Notes: a model not told the origin generated them from the letters alone. Positions 25,609 to 34,534 are shown, counted from the first letter of the stretch. The stretch: DNA of 64,000 nt from Ruminococcus flavefaciens (GCA_002371825.1 DFHF01000022.1:8962-72961); one strand, 5' to 3'. Numbers and translations: made by a program.

Positions 25609-27440
25609 GACTTTTCACCGCCTTTGCCGGAGCTGTTTTTTCTTGAAGGCATATCCTCTACCAGACATTTCGGTGATGAGCCGATAAGGTCACGTCTCCC
25701 GGCAGCCTTAAGAGCCTCCAGTACTATCTCCCTGTTCTGTGGGCGGAAATACTGAAGCAGGGCTCTCTGCATAGCTTTTTCCTTCGGAGTTTTGGGAACA
25801 TAGACCTTCTCCATTGTATAGGGGTCAAGCTCGGTATAGAACATACAGGTGGATATAGTTCCCGGAGTGGGATAGAAGTCCTGGACCTGTTCCGGACGTA
25901 TCTTGTTATCACGGAGGAATATTGCCAGGTCTATGGCCTCATTGAGTGTGCTTCCGGGATGTGAGGACATAAGGTAGGGGACAAGGTACTGCTCCTTGCC
26001 CATGCCCTTGGTTATCTCGTAGAATCGCTTCTGGAAGGCCTTATATGCCTCGATATGAGGCTTCCCCATCTTATCCAGGACTACTGCCGAGCAGTGCTCC
26101 GGAGCGACTTTGAGCTGTCCGCTGACATGATGCATTATAAGCTCACGGATGAACTCATCGTTTTTGTCCTCCATGAGGTAGTCATAGCGTATGCCGGAGC
26201 GGATGAACACTCTTTTTATGCCTTTTATTTTTCTTATCTTTCTCAGCAGGGCCAGATACTCAGTGTGGTCGGCCTTGAGTGCGGGACATGGTGTCGGGGC
26301 GAGACATTTCTTGCCCATGCAAAGTCCCTTGCTGAGCTGTTTTTCGCAGGAGGTGTGTCTGAAGTTTGCGGTCGGACCTCCCACATCATGTATGTAACCC
26401 TTGAAATCGGGCATTTTTGTTATGCGCTCTGCCTCGGCAAGCACTGATTCCTCGCTCCTGACTGTGACACGTCTGCCCTGATGCAGGGCAATGGAGCAGA
26501 AATTGCAGTATCCGAAGCAGCCTCTGTTATGGGTTATGGAGAATCTTACCTCCTCGATTCCGGGGACTCCGCCCTGTGCTTCGTAGGAGGGGTGTACCAT
26601 TCTGGTGTAGGGCAGGCTGTAGATATGGTCCAGCTCTTCGGTAGTGAGGCTGTATGCCGGCGGATTCTGTACCAGCATGAGCTTTCCGTGGCGCTGAATG
26701 ATTATTTTTCCGTAGACCTCGTCCTGCCAGTCGTACTGTATTTTTGTGGCCTTTGCGTATTCGGTCTTATTGCTGCTTACCTGTTCAAGTGAGGGACATT
26801 GTGCGGCGCCTATCGGAGTATTCACCGGCTCTGTCATATAGCAGGTGCCCCGGACGTCATGTATCTCACGGATATCCTCGCCATTGGCAAGGCGGGTGCA
26901 TATTTCTTCTATCTGATGCTCGCCCATGCCGTATATGAGCAGGTCAGCACCGCTGTCAGGAAGCACGGAAGGTCTTACAGCGTCATCCCAGTAGTCATAG
27001 TGTGCAAATCTTCTGAGAGATGCTTCAAGTCCGCCGATTATCAGCGGTATATCGCCGAAGTACTCTCTTATCTTCTGACAGTATACGATAACAGCTCTGT
27101 CAGGACGTTTTCCGGCCATACCGCCGGGGGAGTATGCATCGTCTGAGCGCTTTCTCTTGGCAGCTGTGTAGTGAGCCACCATTGAGTCTATATTTCCGGA
27201 GGTAACAAGAAAAGCGTACTTAGGTGCGCCGAAACGGCGGAAGTCTTTGTCCGAGTGCCAGTCAGGCTGAGCGATGACTGCCACGGTAAAGCCCAGTGAT
27301 TCAACAAGGCGGGTGATTATGGCGGCACCGAAGCTTGGATGGTCAACATAGGCGTCGCCTGTGATATAGATGAAGTCGAACTGTTTGATGCCCAGCTCGT
27401 CCATTTCTTTTTTCGTGGTCGGGAGGAATCCCTCATACAT
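25473..27440 (-). CDS. YgiQ family radical SAM protein
   Basis: The 655-residue protein is a full-length member of the YgiQ/UPF0313 family: an N-terminal B12-binding-like part (FDFIYITGDAYVDHPSFG), the radical SAM cluster motif CFGYCNFC near the middle, and HDVGGPTANFRHT. The last 60 residues are a basic, Ser/Lys-rich tail that overlaps the next gene. The substrate of the family is unknown. ATG at 27440 is preferred (GAGGTG ahead), 13 bases after ftsK. Confidence 0.92.
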   Translation of the reverse strand: MYEGFLPTTKKEMDELGIKQFDFIYITGDAYVDHPSFGAAIITRLVESLGFTVAVIAQPDWHSDKDFRRFGAPKYAFLVTSGNIDSMVAHYTAAKRKRSDDAYSPGGMAGKRPDRAVIVYCQKIREYFGDIPLIIGGLEASLRRFAHYDYWDDAVRPSVLPDSGADLLIYGMGEHQIEEICTRLANGEDIREIHDVRGTCYMTEPVNTPIGAAQCPSLEQVSSNKTEYAKATKIQYDWQDEVYGKIIIQRHGKLMLVQNPPAYSLTTEELDHIYSLPYTRMVHPSYEAQGGVPGIEEVRFSITHNRGCFGYCNFCSIALHQGRRVTVRSEESVLAEAERITKMPDFKGYIHDVGGPTANFRHTSCEKQLSKGLCMGKKCLAPTPCPALKADHTEYLALLRKIRKIKGIKRVFIRSGIRYDYLMEDKNDEFIRELIMHHVSGQLKVAPEHCSAVVLDKMGKPHIEAYKAFQKRFYEITKGMGKEQYLVPYLMSSHPGSTLNEAIDLAIFLRDNKIRPEQVQDFYPTPGTISTCMFYTELDPYTMEKVYVPKTPKEKAMQRALLQYFRPQNREIVLEALKAAGRRDLIGSSPKCLVEDMPSRKNSSGKGGEKSWNHAGKASRHTEHQKAPRSQFSSRSSSKSSKTTFSGKKGRKGGK

Positions 27441-27453
27441 AAGTATCACCTCA

Positions 27454-30057
27454 TCAGTCGATATCCTGCATACGGCGGAGCTTCATCTCATCAAACTGCA
27501 TACGGGACATATATACCTTTCTTGGCTTTGAGCCTTCGCTTGGGCCGATCACTCCACGCTCCTCCAGTTCGTCGATAAAGCGTGAAGCCTTGGCATAGCC
27601 CAGTTTCAGCTTCTTCTGAAGCATAGTAGTAGAGACCTGACCGTTCATAACAGCTATTTCCATTGCACGGAAGAGTATCTCCTCGTCCTCGCCGGAGATA
27701 TTGCTGTCGCCGCCGTCGGACTTATCTCCGCCCTTGGTCTGGGGAACATAGCTCTCAACGGCTTCGGTTACTGAGTGGTCGTACTCAGCCTCTCCCTGAG
27801 CCTTGATATATTCGATAGTTGCCTGTATCTCGCTGTTGGAAGCGAAGCAGCCCTGTACACGCATGGGGTCATTGACTCCGATGGGCTTGTAGAGCATATC
27901 TCCGTTTCCGAGGAGCTTGTCAGCACCGCCGTCGTCGATGATAGTGCGGGAGTCAGTGCCTGACATTACTGAAAGTGCGATACGGCTCGGGATATTTGCC
28001 TTGATGGTACCTGTGATAACGTCTGTGGTAGGACGCTGTGTAGCAACAACAAGGTGCATACCTGCGGCACGTCCCATCTGAGCAAGACGCTGTATGGAAT
28101 CTTCAACTTCATTTTTTGCCACCAGCATCATATCAGCCAGCTCGTCGATGAAAATTACTATCTGCGGAACATGGTCGAGGTCGTTGGCCTCGGCGTATTC
28201 ATTATAGGACTTAAGGTCATTTGCGCCGCTCTCGGCGAACATCTTATATCTTTTCAGCATCTCCTGTACTGCCCAGTTAAGAGCTCCGGGAGCCTTCTTT
28301 GCCTCAATGATGATAGGGGTCAGCAGGTGCGGTATACCGTCAAATACCTTGAATTCAACCATTTTCGGGTCAATAAGTATGAGCTTTACCTCTGATGGCT
28401 TTGCATTGAAGAGGATACTCATTATGATAGAACGGGTGCAGACTGACTTACCTGAACCGGTAGTACCGGCGATAATGACATGGGGCATTTTGGATATGTC
28501 TCCCAGCACACAGTTTCCAGCGATATCCTTTCCGACAGCGAATGTCAGCTTGCTGGAGGCATTCTGGAAGTCTGAGGAGGCAAGTATCTCACGGAGCGAT
28601 ACAGTATCTCGCTGACCGTTAGGCACCTCGATACCCACAACCGGTTTTCCGGGAACAGGGGATATACGGACTCCTGATGCAGCAAGACTGAGAGCGATAT
28701 CAGCATCGAGGCTCTTTATTTTAGCGATCTTTACTCCGGTTCCGGGCTGTACTTCGTATCTTGTGATAGAAGGACCACGGAAAATATCCCTGATACGGAC
28801 CTCAACACCGAAGCTTCGGAGAGTATTCACGATAGTATCAGCCTTTTCACGCATCTCCCTTGCAGCATCTGCGCTGTTTGAGGAGTTCTTGGGCAGTGAG
28901 AGAAGGTCGATAGGGGGGAGGATATACAGGGGCTCAAGAGCGAATTCCTGCTGCTGTTCCTCTGTTTCTATATCAGAGGGCTCGATATCGATTATCTCAC
29001 CGTCGTCGTAATTATTATTTGCAGCTTTTGAGATGAGCTTTTCAAGCTGTTCATCCGAGGATGTGAGGACTGTCTGGCCGGTATAGCTTCCGACAATACC
29101 TTCTCCGGCAGGGAGGTCGTTTACTTCTCCGCCGGCCGGGAGAGGGACATCCATGAGGAAACCGTCTATCATACCGTCATCAGTCGGAGCCTGAGAGTTG
29201 TGTATCTTTGGCTGAGGCTCCGGGAGTCTCTTGCTGTTGACCATATTTATAGCTTCTATATCCTCGTATGACTGATAAATTGCCAGTTCATCCGGGATAG
29301 GTGAAGGCTCGGGAGGCTCTGGCTGGAATCTCTCAGCCGGCTCGTATTCTTCCTCATGTTCATCTTCTTCGTATTCATCCTCGAAGGCCTCGTCAAATTC
29401 CTTGCCCGTGAGGATGTTCACGAATCCTTCAAGGCATTCTGCAGCAAAAGTGAAGGGCCTTGTGAGGAGCTTGAGGAAGTCTATAAGTCCCAGGCCTGAG
29501 AGTAGCATACCAAAGACGAAGAAGAGTATCACAGCTATGATACGGGCACCAAGTCCGCCGAAAGCAGCAAGCAGAGGGCCTGCTATGATTATGCTTGCGA
29601 CACCGCCGCCGTGGAGTTCAACACCGTCCTCGTAAAGCGCACCGAAGTGCGCGAGAAAATTGTGGCCGGGAATCTTGCCGACTATGAATATCTGCAAGGC
29701 GGCAGAGGCGAGGAATGTCATCGCAACACCCCATACTGCACGTCCTGCAACATTTCTCTGGCTTTTTTCCATGCCTATCTGGACCGATGTGTATATGAGT
29801 ATCACCGGCACGAAGAATACTGCTGCGCCGAACATTCCCAGCAGAAAGTTATGTATCCCCAGCCAGCCGGCACTGCCCTTGACAAGAGTCATAAGGGCTA
29901 TGAGTATGCCGAAGGCGAAGAGTATTATTGACCAGAACTGGTTCGAGTCATTTTTTGGAGCGCCGGATTTATCAGTCTTTACAGGCTTTTCCGTTTTTTC
30001 CGGAGCAGCGTTCTTAGGCGGCCGTCCGGCACGTTTTTTCTTTGCTTCTGATGCCAT
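27454..30057 (-). CDS. ftsK: FtsK/SpoIIIE DNA translocase
   Basis: The 867-residue septal DNA pump has an N-terminal basic tail, four membrane helices (about 45-200), an acidic, Pro/Glu-rich linker (about 225-395), the motor domain with Walker A GTTGSGKSVCT and Walker B VIFIDELADMM, and a C-terminal winged-helix gamma domain (GYAKASRFIDELEERGVIG). It moves chromosomes during division or sporulation. tepA sits 18 bases upstream, the order also seen near spoIIIE in Bacillus. Confidence 0.95.
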   Translation of the reverse strand: MASEAKKKRAGRPPKNAAPEKTEKPVKTDKSGAPKNDSNQFWSIILFAFGILIALMTLVKGSAGWLGIHNFLLGMFGAAVFFVPVILIYTSVQIGMEKSQRNVAGRAVWGVAMTFLASAALQIFIVGKIPGHNFLAHFGALYEDGVELHGGGVASIIIAGPLLAAFGGLGARIIAVILFFVFGMLLSGLGLIDFLKLLTRPFTFAAECLEGFVNILTGKEFDEAFEDEYEEDEHEEEYEPAERFQPEPPEPSPIPDELAIYQSYEDIEAINMVNSKRLPEPQPKIHNSQAPTDDGMIDGFLMDVPLPAGGEVNDLPAGEGIVGSYTGQTVLTSSDEQLEKLISKAANNNYDDGEIIDIEPSDIETEEQQQEFALEPLYILPPIDLLSLPKNSSNSADAAREMREKADTIVNTLRSFGVEVRIRDIFRGPSITRYEVQPGTGVKIAKIKSLDADIALSLAASGVRISPVPGKPVVGIEVPNGQRDTVSLREILASSDFQNASSKLTFAVGKDIAGNCVLGDISKMPHVIIAGTTGSGKSVCTRSIIMSILFNAKPSEVKLILIDPKMVEFKVFDGIPHLLTPIIIEAKKAPGALNWAVQEMLKRYKMFAESGANDLKSYNEYAEANDLDHVPQIVIFIDELADMMLVAKNEVEDSIQRLAQMGRAAGMHLVVATQRPTTDVITGTIKANIPSRIALSVMSGTDSRTIIDDGGADKLLGNGDMLYKPIGVNDPMRVQGCFASNSEIQATIEYIKAQGEAEYDHSVTEAVESYVPQTKGGDKSDGGDSNISGEDEEILFRAMEIAVMNGQVSTTMLQKKLKLGYAKASRFIDELEERGVIGPSEGSKPRKVYMSRMQFDEMKLRRMQDID

Positions 30058-30075
30058 AGTTTCCCTCCGTAAGTT

Positions 30076-30783
30076 CTACTTATATCTTTTTTCTGTATTC
30101 TCTATCATATCGTAAAGACATTCCATGGCACTGCTCAGACTTCCGAGGCTGTCGATGAGGCCTGTCTCAACGGCTTCTTCGCCCTCGATTATACTTCCCA
30201 CATCCAGCACAAGCTCGTCGGTATTCATCATCAGGCTCCGGAGCTTTTCCGGAGATATCCTGCTGTTCCGGACGATAAAGCTGATTATCCTCTCCTGCAT
30301 ACGATTGAAGTAGTCCAGGGTCTGGGGGACTCCGAGGACAGTGCCGTTCATTCTGACCGGGTGCACCGTCATTGAGGCAGTGGGGACGATAAATGAACGC
30401 TTTGCGCTTACTGCCAGCGGGACGCCGATAGAGTGTCCGCCGCCTACCACCAGGGATACCGTAGGAGTTTTCATGCCTGATATCAGCTCAGCGATAGCAA
30501 GACCGGCCTCCACATCGCCGCCGGCGGTATTGAGTATAATGAGCAGTCCTTCCACACTTCTGTCCTGTTCTACAGCGATCAGTGCAGGGATGATATGCTC
30601 GTAGCTGGTGGTCTTGTTCTGTTCCGGAAGGACATAGTGTCCCTCTATCTGGCCAATGATATTCAGGCAGTGGATGATGTGCTTAGGGTCCTGAGAGAGT
30701 GTGAGGCCGATTTTTTCGGCGGTTTTCTCCTCCGGGACTGCCTCTTCAGCCGTTTTTGGAATGTCATTATTGTTCATTTTCAT
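30076..30783 (-). CDS. tepA: ClpP-like serine protease TepA
   Basis: The 235-residue protein belongs to the ClpP/crotonase fold, TepA (YmfB) branch. The nucleophile region is VGGGHSIGVPLA, followed by the His segment SMTVHPVRMNGTVLG and the GDVEAGLAIAELI turn. In Bacillus TepA is linked to protein export and spore protein turnover. It is the first gene of the long minus-strand run and has its own promoter. The Ser sits in GHSIG rather than the ClpP GQAAS, as expected for this branch. Confidence 0.88.
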   Translation of the reverse strand: MKMNNNDIPKTAEEAVPEEKTAEKIGLTLSQDPKHIIHCLNIIGQIEGHYVLPEQNKTTSYEHIIPALIAVEQDRSVEGLLIILNTAGGDVEAGLAIAELISGMKTPTVSLVVGGGHSIGVPLAVSAKRSFIVPTASMTVHPVRMNGTVLGVPQTLDYFNRMQERIISFIVRNSRISPEKLRSLMMNTDELVLDVGSIIEGEEAVETGLIDSLGSLSSAMECLYDMIENTEKRYK

Positions 30784-30848
30784 AGTACACGCTCCGTTGA
30801 TTTTCTATAGAGAAAGTATATGTAAACTGCGGGAGCATATACATTATT

Positions 30849-30877
30849 ATTATAAACGATTATTCCTGCAAAGTCAA
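30849..30877 (-). promoter_or_regulatory. Promoter of the tepA-ftsK...ispH run
   Basis: Minus strand -35 TTGACT (30877-30872), 17-base spacer, -10 TATAAT (30854-30849), giving a leader of about 60 nt to the tepA ATG. No other strong promoter was noticed inside the 12-kb run, but internal ones cannot be excluded. Confidence 0.75.
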
Positions 30878-30903
30878 GTATCAGCCACGGCACATAAGGG
30901 AAG

Positions 30904-31207
30904 CAGCATTTACTTTCTATCTAAGATGAGCGAAAGCAGAGTAAGTGCCTCGAACAGAGCATCAGCGTGAAAAGGGATGCAAGGGATGTTATCCCTTGCC
31001 AGAGCCCAGAGGCAGCGCCTCTGGTCGCCGTTTTCAGCTTTAAAGACGGCGAAATAATACGAAGGCGCTTCGCAAAGGGTGAATCCCCAAACAGTCCGGT
31101 GGACTGTTTGGGGAGAGGGAATGCCTTGCAAGTGAAGGCATTCCCTTGTTACAGCGCACAATTTATATGCCTGCGGAGTTACCTCCGCACATAAAAAGTA
31201 AATGCTG
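30904..31207. repeat. Palindrome-rich element (block A) with 13-bp terminal inverted repeats
   Basis: CAGCATTTACTTT (30904-30916) and its exact reverse complement (31195-31207) bound 304 bases that contain six further stems: 30979-30999 (9 bp), 31006-31024 (8 bp), 31026-31051 (6 bp), 31085-31113 (13 bp), 31116-31146 (12 bp) and 31072-region counterpart 31172-31189 (7 bp). The GC content is higher than the flanks and there is no gene; the small open frames here are broken by the stems. CACGGCA is also found outside each end in inverted orientation. It looks like a MITE- or REP-type mobile or structural repeat. Copy number cannot be judged from one window. Confidence 0.65.
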
Positions 31208-31378
31208 TTGCCGTGCCGGCTCATCCGGCGATAACAGATGATTTAAGATAAAAAAGACGGCAAATGATGATTTAACTTAAATTATGCAGAAATTGTAGAC
31301 AATATACAAAACGGTATGGGATTAGTTCGTATAACCGGCCAAAATTTTACTGCCGGATAAAAATTAAGCTTAACTGGA
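31208..31378. other. AT-rich spacer between two hairpin blocks
   Basis: No gene is seen here. There are two near-direct copies of GATGATTTAA (near 31238 and 31270) and a small CCGG-containing stem (31337-31357). This stretch only separates block A from the promoter of block B. Confidence 0.4.
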
Positions 31379-31652
31379 TTGATTTGTTCATATTAAAAGT
31401 CTATAATAAATGTGTAATCAATAACCGCCCTACGGCGGTTATTGCCCTGAACTTTGTTCAGGGAGCGCAAATTCTTTATAAAATATGGAATTTGCGCATC
31501 GCATTTCTTTATGTCATGCTCATTTTGCCCTTTAGGGCAAAACAAAGTGCAGGAAAAATTATCGGATAATTTTTCCTTGCACTCTGACAACTGAAAATTG
31601 GCTTTTAAAAGCTGTATAAAGCCAATTTTAAGTTGTTGAGCAGACATTAATT
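31379..31652 (+). repeat. Promoter plus six-hairpin leader (block B, copy 1 of a two-copy module)
   Basis: TTGATT (31379-31384), 17 bases, TATAAT (31402-31407) drive a leader made of consecutive stems: H1 31419-31444 (11 bp), H2 31445-31463 (8 bp), H3 31465-31497 (10 bp), H4 31523-31542 (8 bp), H5 31546-31583 (17 bp, one bulge) and H6 31587-31636 (18 bp with interruption). A conserved GCAGACATTAATT (31640-31652) ends the module. Promoter boxes, H1-H3 and the closing motif recur at 50570-50699; H4-H6 are an insertion relative to that copy. The GH26 gene begins 31 bases later. Confidence 0.75.
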
Positions 31653-31683
31653 AAAGCATATTTTAGATAGGAGGATATTAAAA

Positions 31684-33513
31684 ATGTATCTGAAGATGAT
31701 CAAAAAAGCAGGAGCATCAGTTCTGGCAGCAGCTATCACCCTCAATGGAGCAGTTGTGGGTGCAGCAGGGGTATCTGCGGCCGATCAGGAAGTGACCCGC
31801 TATGAGTGGGAAGACGCTGAATTCACTGGTACAGGCGGTGTTAAAGAGGATAAGGACGCTTCGGGCGGAAAGTATTTCTACCTTGAAAGCAATTCTGATA
31901 CCGCAACACTGAAGGTGACTGTTCCTTCGACCGGAATGTATAAGCTTACAATAGGCTATAATGCAGCTTTCGGTGAGAAGATACAGAACCTTTATGTCAA
32001 TGGAGTGGATCAGGGACAGCTCTCCTTCACTTCAAAGACATGGACGGAGCTCAACTGCGGTGCAGTAAAGCTCAATGAGGGCGAAAATGAGGTAATGATA
32101 AAGAGCAGCTGGGGCTGGACAAACTTCGATTATCTCATAGTAGAACCGGCTCAGCTGGGAAAGATCGAGGCAAAGCAGACTACTCCGGTGGACAAGCTTG
32201 CTACCAAGGAGACCAAGAGCCTCATGTCATATCTTGCAGGTGTCTACGGAAAGAATATCATTTCCGGTCAGCAGGAGATATACAAGTATGGTCCCCACGA
32301 TATGGAATATGAATTTGAGTACCTCAATGATACCACGGGCCACTATCCGGCTATAAGAGGCTTCGACTACGGCAACTTCACCTGTCCGGCATTCGGCAGT
32401 GACGACGGTTCAACAGAGCGTGTTATCAGCTGGGTAAAGGAAAAGAACGGTATCGCCACATCCTCATGGCACCTTAATGTCCCCAATAAGATGGAGGATT
32501 TCACAATAGGAAGCAAGATAGACTGGTCTGCTACCTCATACACTGCAAAGGATAACGACTTTATGCCTTCAAAGGTATATGTTGAAGGCACCAAGGAGAA
32601 TCAGTACTATGAGCAGGCTCTTAAGACTCTTGCAGCTGAGTTCAAGAAGCTGGAAGAGGCCGGAGTTCCGCTTATCTGGAGACCTCTCCATGAGGCCGAA
32701 GGCGGCGGCGGAGAGAACGGTTCATGGTTCTGGTGGGGCAAGGAAGGCTCAGAGGTCTATAAGAAGCTCTGGCGCTATACCTACGATAAGCTGGTAAATG
32801 AGTACGGCTGCCACAATCTTATCTGGGAATGGAACAGCTATAACTATGAGACATCAGCAAACTGGTACCCCGGTGATGAATATGTTGATATCATAGGCTA
32901 CGATAAGTACAACTGTACAGACTGGTCATCAGGAAGTGCGGTGCTCAAGCATAACGACAGCGCTATAAGCTCAACATTCTACGGAATAATGGAGAAATAT
33001 GACCATCAGAAGATGGTATCCATGGCTGAGAATGACTGCTTCTCCACTGTTGACAATCTGACAGCTGAAAAAGCAGGATGGCTCTATTTCTGTACATGGT
33101 ATGATGGCGGAAGCGCAGATAACAACTTCCTTACAAATCCTGTTTTCAACACAAAGGAAGACACTATAGCTATGTATCAGAGCGATTACTGCATCACTCT
33201 GGATGAGCTCCCGAAAGACCTTTATTCAAAGGAAAGCGGAAACGACGAGGATGAGTATACTGTTACATTGTGGGGAGATGCAGACTGTGACGGCTTTGTC
33301 AAGATGAATGATGCAGTTCTCGTAATGCAGTCCATCTCAAACGGTGACAGATTTGGTCTTGAAGGAACAGATGAGCATCATCTTACTCCTCAGGGCGCAG
33401 CAAATGCTGACTGCTATGATCCGGGCAGCAAGATCACTCCTATGGACGCAAACTCCATACAGAAATTCCTTCTCAATCAGATCAGCGAATTTCCGGAAAA
33501 AGCTTCCGAGTGA
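31684..33513 (+). CDS. Cellulosomal GH26 beta-mannanase with CBM35 and dockerin
   Basis: The 609-residue secreted enzyme has a signal peptide (1-33), a CBM35-type carbohydrate-binding module (about 38-157, ending WGWTNFDYLIVEP), a GH26 catalytic domain (about 175-500) and a C-terminal dockerin (about 527-600; GDADCDGFVKMNDAVLVMQ and a second loop MDANSIQKFL). The catalytic acid/base is probably Glu337 in RPLHEAEG and the nucleophile Glu449 in MVSMAEND. GH26 enzymes cut beta-1,4-mannan. The dockerin should attach it to a scaffoldin. AGGAGG precedes the ATG. Transcription probably starts in the repeat leader, giving an unusually structured 5' UTR. The second dockerin loop is degenerate in sequence compared with the first. 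Confidence 0.93.
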   Translation: MYLKMIKKAGASVLAAAITLNGAVVGAAGVSAADQEVTRYEWEDAEFTGTGGVKEDKDASGGKYFYLESNSDTATLKVTVPSTGMYKLTIGYNAAFGEKIQNLYVNGVDQGQLSFTSKTWTELNCGAVKLNEGENEVMIKSSWGWTNFDYLIVEPAQLGKIEAKQTTPVDKLATKETKSLMSYLAGVYGKNIISGQQEIYKYGPHDMEYEFEYLNDTTGHYPAIRGFDYGNFTCPAFGSDDGSTERVISWVKEKNGIATSSWHLNVPNKMEDFTIGSKIDWSATSYTAKDNDFMPSKVYVEGTKENQYYEQALKTLAAEFKKLEEAGVPLIWRPLHEAEGGGGENGSWFWWGKEGSEVYKKLWRYTYDKLVNEYGCHNLIWEWNSYNYETSANWYPGDEYVDIIGYDKYNCTDWSSGSAVLKHNDSAISSTFYGIMEKYDHQKMVSMAENDCFSTVDNLTAEKAGWLYFCTWYDGGSADNNFLTNPVFNTKEDTIAMYQSDYCITLDELPKDLYSKESGNDEDEYTVTLWGDADCDGFVKMNDAVLVMQSISNGDRFGLEGTDEHHLTPQGAANADCYDPGSKITPMDANSIQKFLLNQISEFPEKASE

Positions 33514-33528
33514 TATCGATAACTAAAA

Positions 33529-33567
33529 AAACAGCCATAGAGGAAAGCTCTCTATGGCTGTTCTTTA
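33529..33567 (+). terminator. Terminator of the GH26 gene
   Basis: AACAGCCATAGAG pairs with CTCTATGGCTGTT and is followed by CTTTATTT. It ends the mannanase transcript 16 bases after the stop codon. Confidence 0.85.
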
Positions 33568-33581
33568 TTTATGAGAAAAAC

Positions 33582-33695
33582 AAAAAAGCTCCGGATAGGA
33601 GCTCCTCTGACGGAACGCAGGTCACATTTGCGGGACTGTGATTTCAGACCCGGCAACCATATTTCCGTTAAAGCGAGCAGCCTGTCACTGGAGCT
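33582..33695 (-). ncRNA. Attenuator-like structured element after the DUF6465 gene
   Basis: Read on the minus strand, AGCTCC (33695-33690) can pair with GGAGCT (33605-33600) to close a domain that contains ACGGAA/TTCCGT (33668-33663 with 33615-33610) and an inner CGGG/CCCG stem. The 3' strand of the closing stem overlaps the 5' arm of a terminator hairpin (33603-33587) followed by six T. The two folds are mutually exclusive, as in riboswitches, yet no minus-strand gene follows. The opposite strand contains ACCCGGCAACC, which recalls the SAM-I core, and this strand has a GTCCCGC block recalling cobalamin switches, but neither consensus is complete. Confidence 0.4.
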
Positions 33696-33710
33696 TTAAA
33701 TAATATACGA

Positions 33711-34049
33711 TCAGAAAAGGTCGAAATTGCCGAATGTGTTATCGTCAATAACGTAGTAAACCTTATTGATCTCAGGTCTAACGTAAACAACAACGCTCTT
33801 AGCAGACTTTACACCAGCAACAGCCTTAGCCTTGTCAACCAGGTCTGTACCGGCAACCTCAGCACCATTGTACTGGATTACTACCTTTCTCTCTTCTGCA
33901 GTTGCCTTCTTAGCAGCAGGCTTCTTAGCAGGAGCCTTCTTAGCAGCGGCCTTCTTAGCGGGAGCCTTCTTCTCCTCAGCGGGAGCAGCAGCTACAACTG
34001 TTTCTTTTACCTCTGCTGTCTCAGCAGCAGTCTTCTTTGCTCTTGGCAT
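33711..34049 (-). CDS. DUF6465 protein with Ala/Lys-rich N-terminus
   Basis: The 112-residue protein has a histone-H1-like N-terminal half (about 1-52) of Ala, Lys and Pro repeats (KKAPAKKAAAKK style) and a compact C-terminal domain (about 53-112; VVIQYNGAEV, then VVVYVRPEINKVYYVID) typical of DUF6465. The basic tail suggests nucleic-acid binding (inference). It starts 19 bases downstream of HU and shares its promoter, so the pair may act together on nucleoid structure. Confidence 0.8.
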   Translation of the reverse strand: MPRAKKTAAETAEVKETVVAAAPAEEKKAPAKKAAAKKAPAKKPAAKKATAEERKVVIQYNGAEVAGTDLVDKAKAVAGVKSAKSVVVYVRPEINKVYYVIDDNTFGNFDLF

Positions 34050-34068
34050 TGTTAATTACCTCCTTGGA

Positions 34069-34344
34069 TTACTTGTTAACTGCGTTCTTCAGAGCCTGGC
34101 CAGCCTTGAAAGCAGGAGCCTTTGAAGCGGGAGCAGTCATCATCTTCTTTGTCTGAGGATTGAGGACCTGCTTCTCCTTACGGTCACGAACCTCAAATGT
34201 ACCGAAACCTACGATAGAAACCTTCTCACCGCTTGCGAGGGCATCAGTGATTGTAGAGATGATTGCATTTACAGCAGCCTCTGCGTTCTTCTTTGTAGAC
34301 TCAGTCTTATCGGCAACAGCGCTGATTAATTCTGTTTTTGTCAT
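34069..34344 (-). CDS. hup: HU family DNA-binding protein
   Basis: The 91-residue protein starts MTKTELISAVADKTE and keeps the HU core GFGTFEVRDRKEKQVLNPQT and the C-terminal helix FKAGQALKNAVN. HU dimers bend DNA and organise the nucleoid. Full length for the family. It is first in a two-gene unit with DUF6465. Confidence 0.96.
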   Translation of the reverse strand: MTKTELISAVADKTESTKKNAEAAVNAIISTITDALASGEKVSIVGFGTFEVRDRKEKQVLNPQTKKMMTAPASKAPAFKAGQALKNAVNK

Positions 34345-34380
34345 TTTTCATATCCTCCATGTATTAGAATTTACAATTGA

Positions 34381-34409
34381 ATTATATACCCTTTGTATGG
34401 ATTTGTCAA
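34381..34409 (-). promoter_or_regulatory. Promoter of the HU operon
   Basis: Minus strand -35 TTGACA (34409-34404), 17-base spacer, -10 TATAAT (34386-34381): full consensus, fitting a highly expressed nucleoid protein. Confidence 0.88.
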
Positions 34410-34534
34410 GGAAATAGCGAAAAAATGACATAATGCCCTGTATTTAGCTGTCCGTTACCCGTTTTTTATTCAAAACAGCCATAGAAAAAGGCTATTTTCC
34501 GTAGTACATACTGGTTATCTGAGGCAGTAATGAA

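Noticed and set aside
31384..31569. Small open frame of 61 codons in hairpin block B
   Set aside because: It is read through H1-H5, lies across the promoter -10 and has no ribosome site; the hairpins explain the sequence.
33610..33660. SAM-I riboswitch core (CCCGGCAACC) on the plus strand
   Set aside because: Only one block matches; the flanking P1, K-turn and GGTGC segments are not found and no plus-strand gene follows, so it is reported only as an unknown structured element.
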